64,000 nucleotides of DNA. It comes from Bacteroidales bacterium. GTDB taxonomy: Bacteria; Bacteroidota; Bacteroidia; Bacteroidales; UBA932. Shown one piece after another: positions 37,013 to 45,699 of this stretch. A model generated the notes under the pieces. That model made no database searches, was not told the origin of the DNA, and was given only the letters and a program-made list of their open reading frames with translations. How positions within the stretch are numbered: position 1 is the stretch's first letter; every line of letters starts with the position of its first letter. The stretch is taken from positions 1-64,000 of the forward strand of contig SUYM01000004.1 in assembly GCA_015060455.1 (NCBI GenBank), given 5' to 3'. The translations under genes were made by a program, and so were the position numbers.

Positions 37013-38839
37013 ATGCACATTAAAGATAAAATAAAGACATTTCCTCATTCCCCCGGAGTCTATCGCTATTATGACTCCGAGGGAAATGTCATATATGTAG
37101 GCAAGGCCAAGGACCTCAACAAGAGGGTCGCGCAGTATTTTGTACCTGCGGAGCGTCTGACCCGCAAGACTGCCGTCATGGTGTCCAAGATCGCCGATGC
37201 CGAATATACCGTAGTGGAATCCGAGGCCGATGCGCTCCTGCTGGAAAACAACCTGATCAAGCAGTTCAAGCCGCGCTATAACATCCTCCTCAAAGACTCC
37301 AAGACCTATCCGTGGATATGTGTCAGCGGGGGAGACTTTCCCAAAGTATTCCTTACACGCAAGATTGTCAAGGATGGATCCCGCTATTTCGGGCCGTACA
37401 GCAGCGTGGTCCATGCACGGAACCTGGTGGAATTCATTCACAGTGTCTATCCTCTAAGGACCTGCAAACTGAAAATCACCTCCGACGCCATCCTGCACAG
37501 GAAATTCCGTCCGTGCCTGAACTTCCATATAGGCAAATGCAAGGGCTGTTGCATCGGCGGTATTTCTCAAAAGGAATATAACGACAACATAAATGAGATC
37601 GTCAGCCTTCTGAAAGGCGGCGGACGCGATATGATCCAGCATTACAAGGCCTTGATGCAGCAGGCTGCGATGAATATGGAATTTGAGCAGGCGCAGCAGT
37701 ATAAGGAGAAGATGCAGTCTCTGGAAAGCCATTACAGCAAGTCTGTCATAGTGAATGCCACCACAGCCGATGTAGATGTGTTTTCACTCATTGTCGATGG
37801 TCCGGAAGCCTTCGGAAACTTCCTGCGTATCAGAGGCGGCGCAGTTATCCAGTCCCTCAACCTCGGCTTCAGACTCATGATCGAGGAGGAGCAGGAGACA
37901 GTCCTCAGCACATTCATTGCAGAGGTCAGGGACAAGTTCGGCGATCTGGCAAAGGAGGTTATCGTTCCGTTCTTGCCGGATATGGAGATCGCAGGTGTGG
38001 AGTTCCGCGTCCCTGTCAGGGGAGACAAACTCTCTCTTCTGGAACTCAGTGCCAGAAACGCCAAGGAAATGCGTTTCAATGCCCTCAAACAGCAGGAGCA
38101 TACCGATCCTGATGCCTATAAGAACATGGTCATGGAGTCGCTCCAGAAGCAACTTGGCATGAAGGTACTCCCGAAGCATATAGAATGTTTCGATAATTCC
38201 AATATTCAGGGAACCAACCCTGTGTCAGCCTGCGTTGTATTCCGTGATGCAGTCCCTTCCAAGAAAGATTACAGGCATTTCAAGGTCAAGACGGTGGTGG
38301 GTGCAAATGACTATGCGACGATGAAGGAGGTAGTCAACCGCAGATATTCCCGTATGCTCGCAGAAAATCCGGATGACCTGCCGCAACTGGTTGTCATAGA
38401 CGGAGGAAAGGGGCAACTTGCCTTTGCTTACGAAGCCTTGGCGGAACTTGGTCTGACCGAAAGGCTCACTGTGATAGCGCTGGCGGAAAGGATGGAAGAG
38501 GTGTATAGGGTCGGGGATCCGCATCCTTTGTTCATTGACAGAAACTCGCCTGCCCTGAAAGTGCTTCAGCAGATCCGTGACGAGGCGCATAGATTCGGAA
38601 TCACATTCCATAGGAAACTCCGCAGCAGGAGTCAGGTGGAATCCGCGTTGAAGGCAATCAAGGGAGTTGGAGAAAAGACGGAACAGAGGCTTCTGCTGCG
38701 TTTTGGCAGCGTGGCCCGGATAGCCTCTGCCCCGATGCAGGACCTGACAGATATGGTCGGCGAGTCTTTGGCGGCAAGAATCAAGGAGGCACTCAGTCAG
38801 AGAGCGGCTCACCAATCAACAGAGGGTGTTGATAAGTAA
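37013..38839 (+). CDS. uvrC: Excinuclease ABC subunit C
   Basis: This 608-residue UvrC makes the 3' and 5' incisions in nucleotide excision repair. It has an N-terminal GIY-YIG nuclease domain (SPGVYRYYDSEGNVIYVGKA, residues about 13-35), a Cys-rich segment (RPCLNFHIGKCKGCC), a UVR helix pair (about 200-235), an RNase H-like domain (HIECFDNSNIQGTNPVSACV) and C-terminal helix-hairpin-helix motifs. Length is normal. The start at 37013 follows the repeat tract immediately, with no visible gap for a leader. uvrA is elsewhere in the window (19566-22382), on the opposite strand. Confidence 0.96.
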   Translation: MHIKDKIKTFPHSPGVYRYYDSEGNVIYVGKAKDLNKRVAQYFVPAERLTRKTAVMVSKIADAEYTVVESEADALLLENNLIKQFKPRYNILLKDSKTYPWICVSGGDFPKVFLTRKIVKDGSRYFGPYSSVVHARNLVEFIHSVYPLRTCKLKITSDAILHRKFRPCLNFHIGKCKGCCIGGISQKEYNDNINEIVSLLKGGGRDMIQHYKALMQQAAMNMEFEQAQQYKEKMQSLESHYSKSVIVNATTADVDVFSLIVDGPEAFGNFLRIRGGAVIQSLNLGFRLMIEEEQETVLSTFIAEVRDKFGDLAKEVIVPFLPDMEIAGVEFRVPVRGDKLSLLELSARNAKEMRFNALKQQEHTDPDAYKNMVMESLQKQLGMKVLPKHIECFDNSNIQGTNPVSACVVFRDAVPSKKDYRHFKVKTVVGANDYATMKEVVNRRYSRMLAENPDDLPQLVVIDGGKGQLAFAYEALAELGLTERLTVIALAERMEEVYRVGDPHPLFIDRNSPALKVLQQIRDEAHRFGITFHRKLRSRSQVESALKAIKGVGEKTEQRLLLRFGSVARIASAPMQDLTDMVGESLAARIKEALSQRAAHQSTEGVDK

Positions 38840-38933
38840 AATTTTTATTTACGGATTTTTTTTATTTAATTTGCATCGTTTTAGCGCAAATATGTGTATT
38901 AAAACTAATTATATTAACTAAAAAATTAACGTT

Positions 38934-39179
38934 ATGGCTAATATTGCAGAAGACGTAAAGGCAATCATCGTTGAGAAATTGGGCGTTGATGCTTCAGAGG
39001 TGACTGAGACAGCAAGTTTCCAGAATGACCTCGGTGCAGATTCTCTTGACATCGTAGAGCTTATCATGGATTTCGAGAAGAAATTTGATATTTCTATTCC
39101 TGACGATGATGCAAGTGACAAGATCACTACTGTCGGAGATGCTATCAGGTACATCGAGGACAAGGTAAACGCAAAGTAA
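38934..39179 (+). CDS. acpP: Acyl carrier protein
   Basis: This 81-residue acidic acyl carrier protein has the phosphopantetheine site Ser37 in [13 protein letters not shown]. It shuttles acyl chains in fatty acid synthesis. The AT-rich upstream region (38840-38933) is likely to carry its promoter, but I see no strict match to the consensus. A bidirectional terminator lies 12 bp downstream. Unlike many bacteria, fabF does not follow directly. Confidence 0.97.
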   Translation: MANIAEDVKAIIVEKLGVDASEVTETASFQNDLGADSLDIVELIMDFEKKFDISIPDDDASDKITTVGDAIRYIEDKVNAK

Positions 39180-39191
39180 TTCAGTTTACAT

Positions 39192-39229
39192 AAAAAAAGG
39201 ATGCAGTCCATTGGGTTGCATCCTTTTTT
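39192..39229 (+). terminator. Bidirectional terminator between acpP and the DUF4270 gene
   Basis: A 13-bp stem (AAAAAAGGATGCA against TGCATCCTTTTTT) lies between convergent genes, with A and T runs on both sides. Confidence 0.88.
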
Positions 39230-39247
39230 GTGTCCATATTCTTGTCA

Positions 39248-40987
39248 TTACTCGCTCTTGTGTGGAGCAGAGAATGTTATTTTCAGACTTGGCCTGTTTT
39301 CAGTCGCTCCCGGTCCGTTAAGTTTCGCGTTGTAGAAGCGGTCCCTGTCCAGTTCTATGGAAGATGTGCTTGTAGATGAACTTGATGCGTTCGCATACTG
39401 TGCCATCATATAATAGTTATAGTAGTTGTTATAGCCGTAATAGTCGCTGTATCCGTAACCATAACCGCCATAACCGTAACCATAACCATAGCCGTACGGG
39501 TCATACATCATGTTGTTGTAGTACGAGTTGTACATGAGGCTGTTGTAGTAGTCGTCGTATGCACTGCTGCTTGACGAACTTTCCGTAACTTCCTCATGCA
39601 TGATGAGGAACCAGATGTCATATTTGCTCAGCCTTTCCTCGAACTCTTCCTCTGTCTCATTAGGGTCGATGTCTTCGCCCACACCCCTTTCCAGTTTTAC
39701 AATCTCCTGGACATGGTGGCTGACATCAGGCATATATGTGCTCAAAGATCTGTTGATGTCTCCCTGGTTCTCGCTTTCGATGCTTGAATCCGTCAGTCCT
39801 GCATAGGTTACATATTTATCGTCATCGCTCACTAATCTTACGGTCGGGCTGAGAATCTGAGGGTATTTGTCCAGCAGCCCGTATGAGGTCCCTACGTTGT
39901 ACGGAAGAAGAATGGTCGCCCTGTTGATCACAATGCTCTTCTTGTCAAACTCAGAGGCCTTTTCCGCGATGAGGCCATCGACAATCCTCTTGATCTCCGC
40001 CGCCTTTATCACAGGCTTATATCCGCTTCCGCCTTCAACATATATGGACGACCTGTCGGAATTTTCCCAGGAGTCAAAGAAATCCTCTCCGGCATAGTTG
40101 TCGCTGGAATTGAACGCATATTGTGAAGGATATGAGGTGGCGTCGTCTTTCAGAAATTCAGACGGACCGAAATAGAATATGAACAATGTGTCTTTTTCCA
40201 CCTCGTCATATTTCGAACGGATTTTCAGTTCCGCGTAGTTTGCATCAAGATAGCCGTCGCTTGCCGCCAGCGGAAGGTCGAACATGTTTATGCGTCCTCC
40301 GTCAGCAGTCTGATGGTCTGTCGATATATATATGCCCGGCACCTCTTTGAGGTAGTATGCAAGGCTGTCACGCTTTTCTTTTTCGAGTTCCTGCCATCTC
40401 TGTATGCCTTCGATTACCTTTGTTGCGTAGGCATCACTGAAATCAAACGACAGCGAGTCTCCTCCGTTATAGACAGGGATGCCCTTGGTGATGGTACCAT
40501 ACTCAAAGTCAACATACTCGTCCAGTTTTGCCTTGTCGGTGAATGTGCCCGCATATAGGATTGTGGAGTCGAGCGGCTGTTTCAGAGTATGTATATATAC
40601 GTTCTGGAGCATCCTCTTGTCTCCGTCTCCGAGGGTGGATACTGTGTCACGCAATGCAGTGAAATGGAATTGGAGCACGCGAGGGTCCGTTCCGAAATCT
40701 ATTTCGCGCATCAGCGGAACCAAGGTGAAGGAAGATGACTTGTCGCAGCCGAACTCTCCGTCCTTGATGGAGCCGAAGGTTATTCTGGATGTGCTGTATC
40801 CGGAAAGTTTGTCGGACTGTTTCATGGTGATGTCTTCAAGAGTGACGCTCTCACAAGGGAAGACATTCCAGATCTTGTCCTCCGGAATGAAATTATCTCC
40901 AAGTTCTTCGTTGATCGTTACACATGATACAAGACCCGGCAGTATCAGGGCGATGACTGCGCTAAGACGGGATATGTTGATTTTCAT
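39248..40987 (-). CDS. DUF4270 lipoprotein with a Tyr/Gly-rich insertion
   Basis: This 579-residue lipoprotein (lipobox LVSC, followed by VTINEE with acids) matches the DUF4270 pattern of Bacteroidetes. It begins with ELGDNFIPEDKIWNVFPCES, and shows SLAYYLKEVPGIYISTDH and RATILLPYNV in the body. Between about residues 477 and 530 it has a run of Tyr, Gly, Asn and Met (YGYGYGYGGYGYGYSDYYG within it), then Ser/Thr. I do not know this insertion in other family members. The function is unknown; a cell-surface site is suggested by the acidic residues after Cys. Its ATG overlaps the stop of the GT5-like gene (TAATG). Confidence 0.82.
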   Translation of the reverse strand: MKINISRLSAVIALILPGLVSCVTINEELGDNFIPEDKIWNVFPCESVTLEDITMKQSDKLSGYSTSRITFGSIKDGEFGCDKSSSFTLVPLMREIDFGTDPRVLQFHFTALRDTVSTLGDGDKRMLQNVYIHTLKQPLDSTILYAGTFTDKAKLDEYVDFEYGTITKGIPVYNGGDSLSFDFSDAYATKVIEGIQRWQELEKEKRDSLAYYLKEVPGIYISTDHQTADGGRINMFDLPLAASDGYLDANYAELKIRSKYDEVEKDTLFIFYFGPSEFLKDDATSYPSQYAFNSSDNYAGEDFFDSWENSDRSSIYVEGGSGYKPVIKAAEIKRIVDGLIAEKASEFDKKSIVINRATILLPYNVGTSYGLLDKYPQILSPTVRLVSDDDKYVTYAGLTDSSIESENQGDINRSLSTYMPDVSHHVQEIVKLERGVGEDIDPNETEEEFEERLSKYDIWFLIMHEEVTESSSSSSAYDDYYNSLMYNSYYNNMMYDPYGYGYGYGYGGYGYGYSDYYGYNNYYNYYMMAQYANASSSSTSTSSIELDRDRFYNAKLNGPGATENRPSLKITFSAPHKSE

Positions 40988-41805
40988 TATATGCTGTCGT
41001 AAAAACTGTTGTAATCGTCAATGTATGAGCCGTCTTTCAGGGACTCTGCATTGTATGGAAGGACCGGAAGACCTGCTTCTTTGCAGAAATCAACGATTTC
41101 GGCCGGAACTTCATCGGCACCGAGGATGATGCCGTCAGAGTATGACGCCGCGAGTTTAGCAAGATTTATGCCGCTCGGCTCTGAAAGAATATCAACATCT
41201 TCTGCTGTGATGTTGCCCAATGCGATCTTGTCCTTGAAATCTGCTGCAAAGTTTTCAGCAGGGGTGTCATTGTAAAGAGAGAGGACGATCTTGCTGTTTG
41301 AGAATATAGGGTCATCAATATATGCCTTCTTCAGATATATCGGAAGTACCTGGGAAATCCAGCCCTGGCAGTGGATCACGTCCGGTGCCCATCTGAGTTT
41401 CTTGACGGTCTCCAGCACGCCTCTTGCGAAGAATATGGCCCTTTCGCAGTTGTCCTCGAAGAATTTGCCGTTTTCGTCGCAGTAAACGTTCTTTCTGTGG
41501 AAGTAATCCTCATTGTCAATGAAATACACCTGCATGCGGGCCGCCGAGATGGATGCGACCTTGATTACAAGCGGTCTGTCCACGTCATTGATGACGATGT
41601 TCATTCCGGAGAGACGGATCACTTCATGAAGTTGGTTCTTTCTCTCGTTGATGCAGCCATATCGCGGCATGAATGAACGTATCTCCTTCTTTCTGTCCTG
41701 AATACCCTGCGGAAGGTATCTTCCGACATTTGCTATATCGGATTCAGGAAGATACGGGAACATCTCCGAGTTGACGAACAGAACCCTTTTGACCGAATTA
41801 CTCAT
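40987..41805 (-). CDS. Glycogen/starch synthase catalytic-domain-like protein (GT5 N-terminal half)
   Basis: ATG at 41805 gives 272 residues covering only the N-terminal Rossmann half of GT5 synthases: VLFVNSEMFPYLPESDIANVGRYLP, then KVASISAARMQVYFIDNEDYF and DVIHCQGWISQVLPIYLKK. The C-terminal ADP-glucose-binding half is missing. Short GT5-like proteins of this form are usual in Bacteroidetes next to DUF4270 and panC, and are annotated as glycogen/starch synthase, but enzymatic activity is doubtful. A TTG at 41826 could start a longer form; ATG 41805 fits the MSNSVKRVLFVNSE start better. Confidence 0.85.
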   Translation of the reverse strand: MSNSVKRVLFVNSEMFPYLPESDIANVGRYLPQGIQDRKKEIRSFMPRYGCINERKNQLHEVIRLSGMNIVINDVDRPLVIKVASISAARMQVYFIDNEDYFHRKNVYCDENGKFFEDNCERAIFFARGVLETVKKLRWAPDVIHCQGWISQVLPIYLKKAYIDDPIFSNSKIVLSLYNDTPAENFAADFKDKIALGNITAEDVDILSEPSGINLAKLAASYSDGIILGADEVPAEIVDFCKEAGLPVLPYNAESLKDGSYIDDYNSFYDSI

Positions 41806-41863
41806 ACTCTTTACAATTAATGACAAAATCTCTACAAAGGTACGAATATTTTTTGATTTTCAC

Positions 41864-41871
41864 TATCTTTG
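41864..41871 (+). promoter_or_regulatory. Putative -7 box of ftsX
   Basis: TATCTTTG fits TAnnTTTG and lies only 8 bp before ATG 41880, so transcription would begin almost at the start codon, or translation would use ATG 41889 or 41907. Confidence 0.5.
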
Positions 41872-41879
41872 ACCCCGTT

Positions 41880-42761
41880 ATGAGTGTTATGGAAAATAAT
41901 AAGATTATGCGGAGAAGGCTGGTCAATGCCTATCTCACCTCGGTTATAAGCATAAGTCTGGTCCTCCTTCTTATAGGCGTAGCCAGTTTTCTTATAGTCA
42001 ACGCCAAGAGCGTATCCGACTATTTCAAGGAAAATATGCAGGTGTCGGTGATGATGAAGCAGACTGTTTCCGAATCGGCGACCTTGAAATTCAAGGAGAA
42101 ACTGGACAAGGAGAGATATATCAAGAGTTCGGTCTATATATCCAAGGAACAGGGCATGAGCGAGATGGCCCAGATGCTGGGAGAGGATTTCCTTGATGTG
42201 TTCGAGGTGTCTCCGATACCTGCGTCCATAGACATAACGCTCAATGCGGATTATGTGTCGGCGGACAGTCTTGAAGTGATCAAGGCGGAAATAGGCAGGT
42301 CGTCCCTTGTCGATGAGGTGGTATATCAGCGGTCGCTTGTGGATGCCCTCAATGCCAACCTCAGCCGCATATCCCTGATCATGGGCGTGTTCATCGCCCT
42401 TATGCTGTTCATTTCCTATGCACTCATCAACAACACCATAAGGCTCAGCGTCTTTGCCCGTCGTTTCACTATACATACAATGAAACTGGTGGGTGCGACA
42501 AAGTCCTTCATCAGAGCGCCTTTCCTGATGCAGTCAGCGTTTCAGGGTCTTTTTGCCGCGCTGATTTCCATTGTCGTGCTGGTGGGGCTGCTCTTTTTCG
42601 TGAGGAGCGAATTCGAGCAACTCTTCGAGGTGTTCAAGGTGGAACTTCTTATGCTTGTGATAGGCATAGTGATTCTTTCGGGACTGGTTCTGTGCGTTGT
42701 GAGCACATATTTTGTCGTCGGTAAACTTGTCAGCCTGAAAAAGGATGAATTATATTATTAG
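41880..42761 (+). CDS. ftsX: Cell division permease-like protein FtsX
   Basis: ATG 41880 gives 293 residues; ATG 41889 or 41907 is equally possible. It has the FtsX layout: a first membrane helix (TSVISISLVLLLIGVASFLI), an extracytoplasmic loop of about 110 residues (FKENMQVSVMMKQTVSESAT), and three further helices near the C-terminus (ISLIMGVFIALMLFISYALI, FQGLFAALISIVVLVGLLFF, LLMLVIGIVILSGLVLCVV). FtsX pairs with the ATPase FtsE to control septal peptidoglycan hydrolysis; ftsE is not in the window. It is followed by DUF3098, uppP and lpxH on the same strand. Confidence 0.88.
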   Translation: MSVMENNKIMRRRLVNAYLTSVISISLVLLLIGVASFLIVNAKSVSDYFKENMQVSVMMKQTVSESATLKFKEKLDKERYIKSSVYISKEQGMSEMAQMLGEDFLDVFEVSPIPASIDITLNADYVSADSLEVIKAEIGRSSLVDEVVYQRSLVDALNANLSRISLIMGVFIALMLFISYALINNTIRLSVFARRFTIHTMKLVGATKSFIRAPFLMQSAFQGLFAALISIVVLVGLLFFVRSEFEQLFEVFKVELLMLVIGIVILSGLVLCVVSTYFVVGKLVSLKKDELYY

Positions 42762-42765
42762 GAAT

Positions 42766-43005
42766 ATGGAGAATAATGAAAAGATGGCGATTACGCCGAA
42801 AGGTCTGAAATACCTTCTTGTGGGTCTTATAGTGATGGTGTCAGGCTATATCCTGATGGCCGGTGGCGGCAGCGACGATCCCCAGGTGTTCAATTATGCA
42901 ATGTTTGATTTCCGCAGGATGGTGGCGGCTCCGATTGTGATAATCCTTGGTATTGTCATTGAGGTGGTGGCCATCATGGGCGTATTCGATAAAGGCAAGA
43001 AATAA
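42766..43005 (+). CDS. DUF3098 small membrane protein
   Basis: ATG 42766 gives 79 residues with two membrane helices (LKYLLVGLIVMVSGYILMAG and VAAPIVIILGIVIEVVAIM) and the segment FNYAMFDFRRM. This matches DUF3098, which in Bacteroidetes sits between ftsX and uppP; its function is unknown. A frame starting at 42745 would overlap ftsX by 17 bp, but the later ATG leaves a 4-bp gap and a plain start. Its stop overlaps the uppP ATG (TAATG). Confidence 0.82.
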   Translation: MENNEKMAITPKGLKYLLVGLIVMVSGYILMAGGGSDDPQVFNYAMFDFRRMVAAPIVIILGIVIEVVAIMGVFDKGKK

Positions 43006-43847
43006 TGGAGTGGTTTGAGGCTGTCCTTCTGGGACTTATACAGGGTCTGACTGAGTTTCTTCCGGTCAGCAGCAGCGGGCATCTCGAAATCGGCAAGGCC
43101 CTTCTCGGCGTGGAGACAACCGACGACCTTCTTTTCACGACCATGGTCCATGCCGCTACGGTGTTGAGCACTATAGTGGTGTTCCGCCGTCAGATATGGG
43201 ACCTGCTGAAAGGCTTTTTCTGCGGCTTGAAGGGTTTGAAGGTTTCCCAGGGGCGCCTGGTCTGCAACGACCAGACGGACTATCTTCTGAAGATGGTGGT
43301 CTCGATGATTCCGGTGTTCATTGTCGGAGTCTTCTTCAAGGATGCCGTCGAATCGCTGTTCGGTTCCATTACTGTAGTGGGTTTCGCTCTGGTGGCAACG
43401 GCCCTGCTGCTGTTCTTTTCCGATTACGCTTCCCGCCCTGGCAGAAAATCTATATTCCCTGCCAATGAATACAGGAACGGCATATCATATTGGCAGGCCT
43501 TGGCGGTGGGAGTCGGACAGGCCTTTGCCGTCATACCCGGACTTTCACGCAGCGGCACCACCATTTCCACAGGTCTTATCTGCGGGGTGCGCCGCGATGT
43601 GATGGCGCAGTTCTCCTTCCTGATGGTGCTGGTGCCCATTCTGGGAGAGACCTTCCTTGAACTTGTCGGAGGCGGATTCGGTGCATCGTCAGTCGGCGCA
43701 GTTTCTCTGCTGCTCGGTTTCATTTCCGCCTTCCTTTCCGGCCTTTTCGCCTGCAAGGTGATGATCGCCCTGGTCAAGAAGGCCAAACTCAGTTGGTTCG
43801 CGCTTTACTGTCTGCTTGCCGCCGCTGCGATATTCATATTCGGATAA
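43005..43847 (+). CDS. uppP: Undecaprenyl-diphosphate phosphatase
   Basis: This 280-residue polytopic membrane protein has the catalytic motifs LTEFLPVSSSGHLEIGKALL (residues about 15-34) and IPGLSRSGTTIST of UppP/BacA. It dephosphorylates undecaprenyl pyrophosphate so the carrier lipid can be reused for cell wall and O-antigen synthesis. The ATG overlaps the DUF3098 stop by one base, so translation is probably coupled. The lpxH gene follows 27 bp later, making an envelope-lipid operon with ftsX. Confidence 0.95.
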   Translation: MEWFEAVLLGLIQGLTEFLPVSSSGHLEIGKALLGVETTDDLLFTTMVHAATVLSTIVVFRRQIWDLLKGFFCGLKGLKVSQGRLVCNDQTDYLLKMVVSMIPVFIVGVFFKDAVESLFGSITVVGFALVATALLLFFSDYASRPGRKSIFPANEYRNGISYWQALAVGVGQAFAVIPGLSRSGTTISTGLICGVRRDVMAQFSFLMVLVPILGETFLELVGGGFGASSVGAVSLLLGFISAFLSGLFACKVMIALVKKAKLSWFALYCLLAAAAIFIFG

Positions 43848-43874
43848 GATACAGATACTTTGACCTTACATACC

Positions 43875-44612
43875 ATGATAGAGAAGAATCTGACATATTT
43901 CGTTTCTGATGTGCATCTCGGTTTGCAGGCTTTTGATCCGGCGGACAGGGAGGCGCGTTTCGTTTCCTTCCTGCGTGGACTGCCACAGGAGACAGCGGCC
44001 CTGTATATGCTTGGGGACATATGGGACTTCTGGTATGAGTACAGGGATGTTGTTCCGAAAGGGTATGTCAGGGTGTTTGCCGCGTTGCAGGAGTTGATGG
44101 ACAGGGGAGTGGAGGTGTATTTCTTCCCTGGCAACCATGATATATGGACATATTCCTATTTCGAGGAACTTGGTATGAAAAGGCTTGTGCAGCCATGTCG
44201 GGTGGAGATTGGCGGAAAGGTGTTCTGTCTCGGTCATGGGGACGGGCTCGGGCCTACGCCTTTCGGATACAGGGTCATCAAGACCATATTCAACTGCCGT
44301 CCTTTGCAGGTGCTTTTCAGTATGCTGCATCCGTGGTTCGCCTATCGGCTGGGCAATGTGTGGTCAAGGCACAGCCGCCTTTCACACAAGGAGGAATACA
44401 TATTCCGGGGAGAGGAGGAGCCTTTGTATAAGTTTGCCACTCAGTATGCTGACGGCGGACCAGTGGATTATTTCATATTCGGACACTATCATGCCGCTGT
44501 GGATGAGACCTTGCCGGGTGGGAGCAGGCTCCTGATGCTGAAAGACTGGATATCGTCATCCCCATACATCTGCTTTGACGGTTCTGAACTTTATACTGAC
44601 GATAATGTATAA
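43875..44612 (+). CDS. lpxH: UDP-2,3-diacylglucosamine diphosphatase (LpxH-like)
   Basis: ATG 43875 gives 245 residues (a TTG at 43860 is possible). The metallophosphoesterase motifs are FVSDVHLG, LGDIWDFW, PGNHDIW, GHGDG and FGHYH, and the last two thirds contain the LpxH-type segment HSRLSHKEEYIFRGEEEP. It splits UDP-diacylglucosamine to lipid X and UMP in lipid A synthesis at the inner membrane. It follows uppP, suggesting co-expression of envelope genes. A repeat tract of family A follows. Confidence 0.9.
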   Translation: MIEKNLTYFVSDVHLGLQAFDPADREARFVSFLRGLPQETAALYMLGDIWDFWYEYRDVVPKGYVRVFAALQELMDRGVEVYFFPGNHDIWTYSYFEELGMKRLVQPCRVEIGGKVFCLGHGDGLGPTPFGYRVIKTIFNCRPLQVLFSMLHPWFAYRLGNVWSRHSRLSHKEEYIFRGEEEPLYKFATQYADGGPVDYFIFGHYHAAVDETLPGGSRLLMLKDWISSSPYICFDGSELYTDDNV

Positions 44613-44663
44613 ACCTTGCAGAAACAGTCCGCTGTCAATCTTTCGCATTGGCTCAAGCGACTG

Positions 44664-44733
44664 TGTCATTCTTTCGCATGCGCTTCAGCGACATCGTCGA
44701 TTACTGAGCGGAACGAAGTGAAGTCGAAGAATC
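44664..44733 (+). repeat. Family A repeat (degenerate) before proC
   Basis: A first core (GTCATTCTTTCGCATGCGCT) and a second, interrupted one end with GTGAAGTCGAAGAATCT, 13 bp before the proC ATG. Confidence 0.7.
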
Positions 44734-44746
44734 TAAACAACAGAAC

Positions 44747-45517
44747 ATGAAAATAACAATCATAGGAGCCGGGAATATGGGCGGGGCAATCGCCCGCGGC
44801 CTGCTTGCTACAGGGGCTGCGCCTTCAGAAATCACGTGCACAGCCCGCCGGCATGAGACTCTGAGCGGATATGAAAAACTCGGGTTTGGTGTTACGACAG
44901 ATAATCGCCAGGCTGTCGTGGAGGCTGATATGGTGATTTTTGCGGTGAAGCCGTGGCTTATGGAAGAGGTTGTGAAAGGTGTAGCACCGCATATGAATTC
45001 CAGACAGATTGTGGTTTCAGTAGCGGCAGGGATTACTTTTGACCAGTTGTCGCAGTGGCTTGGCGGAGCATATCAGATGTTCCGCGTGATACCTAATACC
45101 GCGGTTGAGTATGGGTCCGGAGTGACTTTCATATCCTCGTGCAATGCGGATCCGTGCGTCAGAAAGATGGTGTTGGAAATGTTTGCGGCAATGGGATATG
45201 CCCTTGAGGTTCAGGAGAATATGATGGCGGCCGGTACGGCACTGGCTTCGTGTGGCATTGCCTACGCTATGAAGTATATACAGGCGGCCTCCCAGGGAGG
45301 CGAGTCGCTCGGATTTGACCCGGAGCAGGCCCGCAAAATTGTGGAATATACGGTCAAGGGTGCTGCAGAACTGCTTCTTGCGACCGGCAAGGAGCCGCAG
45401 GTTGAAATAGACAAGGTTACGACTCCAGGGGGCATGACGCAGAAGGGGCTTCAGGCGATGGAGCAGGCTGGTTTCAGCGATGCAGTCCGCGACGGGCTCG
45501 ACGCCTGCCTGAAATAG
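44747..45517 (+). CDS. proC: Pyrroline-5-carboxylate reductase
   Basis: This 256-residue enzyme makes proline from pyrroline-5-carboxylate using NAD(P)H. It has the nucleotide-binding MKITIIGAGNMGGAIARGLL, VIFAVKPWLMEEV, FRVIPNTAVEYGSGV and the C-terminal VTTPGGMTQKGLQAMEQAGF. It is slightly short for the family (about 260-280) but complete. It is the first of three proline biosynthesis genes, proC-proB-proA, which are separated by repeats rather than joined tightly. Confidence 0.95.
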   Translation: MKITIIGAGNMGGAIARGLLATGAAPSEITCTARRHETLSGYEKLGFGVTTDNRQAVVEADMVIFAVKPWLMEEVVKGVAPHMNSRQIVVSVAAGITFDQLSQWLGGAYQMFRVIPNTAVEYGSGVTFISSCNADPCVRKMVLEMFAAMGYALEVQENMMAAGTALASCGIAYAMKYIQAASQGGESLGFDPEQARKIVEYTVKGAAELLLATGKEPQVEIDKVTTPGGMTQKGLQAMEQAGFSDAVRDGLDACLK

Positions 45518-45564
45518 CGAAAGGGGCATAAACATAGGTAATGATATACATGTTTACACTACAT

Positions 45565-45624
45565 GTCATTCTGAGCGTTAGCGAAGAATCTGTAACAGAT
45601 GCTTCACTACGTTCAGCATGACAG
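45565..45624 (+). repeat. Family A repeat, direct plus inverted copy
   Basis: A direct copy (GTCATTCTGAGCGTTAGCGA plus AGAATCT) and an inverted copy (CAGATGCTTCACTACGTTCA plus GCATGAC) lie between proC and proB. Confidence 0.8.
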
Positions 45625-45685
45625 TCTGGAGGCAATCCATTTTGTGTAAACTGATATATCATTCCCTAAACATAAGCCAAAGTAT

Positions 45686-45693
45686 TAACTTTG
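45686..45693 (+). promoter_or_regulatory. Putative -7 box of proB
   Basis: TAACTTTG fits TAnnTTTG, 6 bp before ATG 45700, which would make the transcript almost leaderless. It overlaps the possible TTG start at 45691, which argues for ATG 45700. Confidence 0.4.
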
Positions 45694-45699
45694 AAAAAT

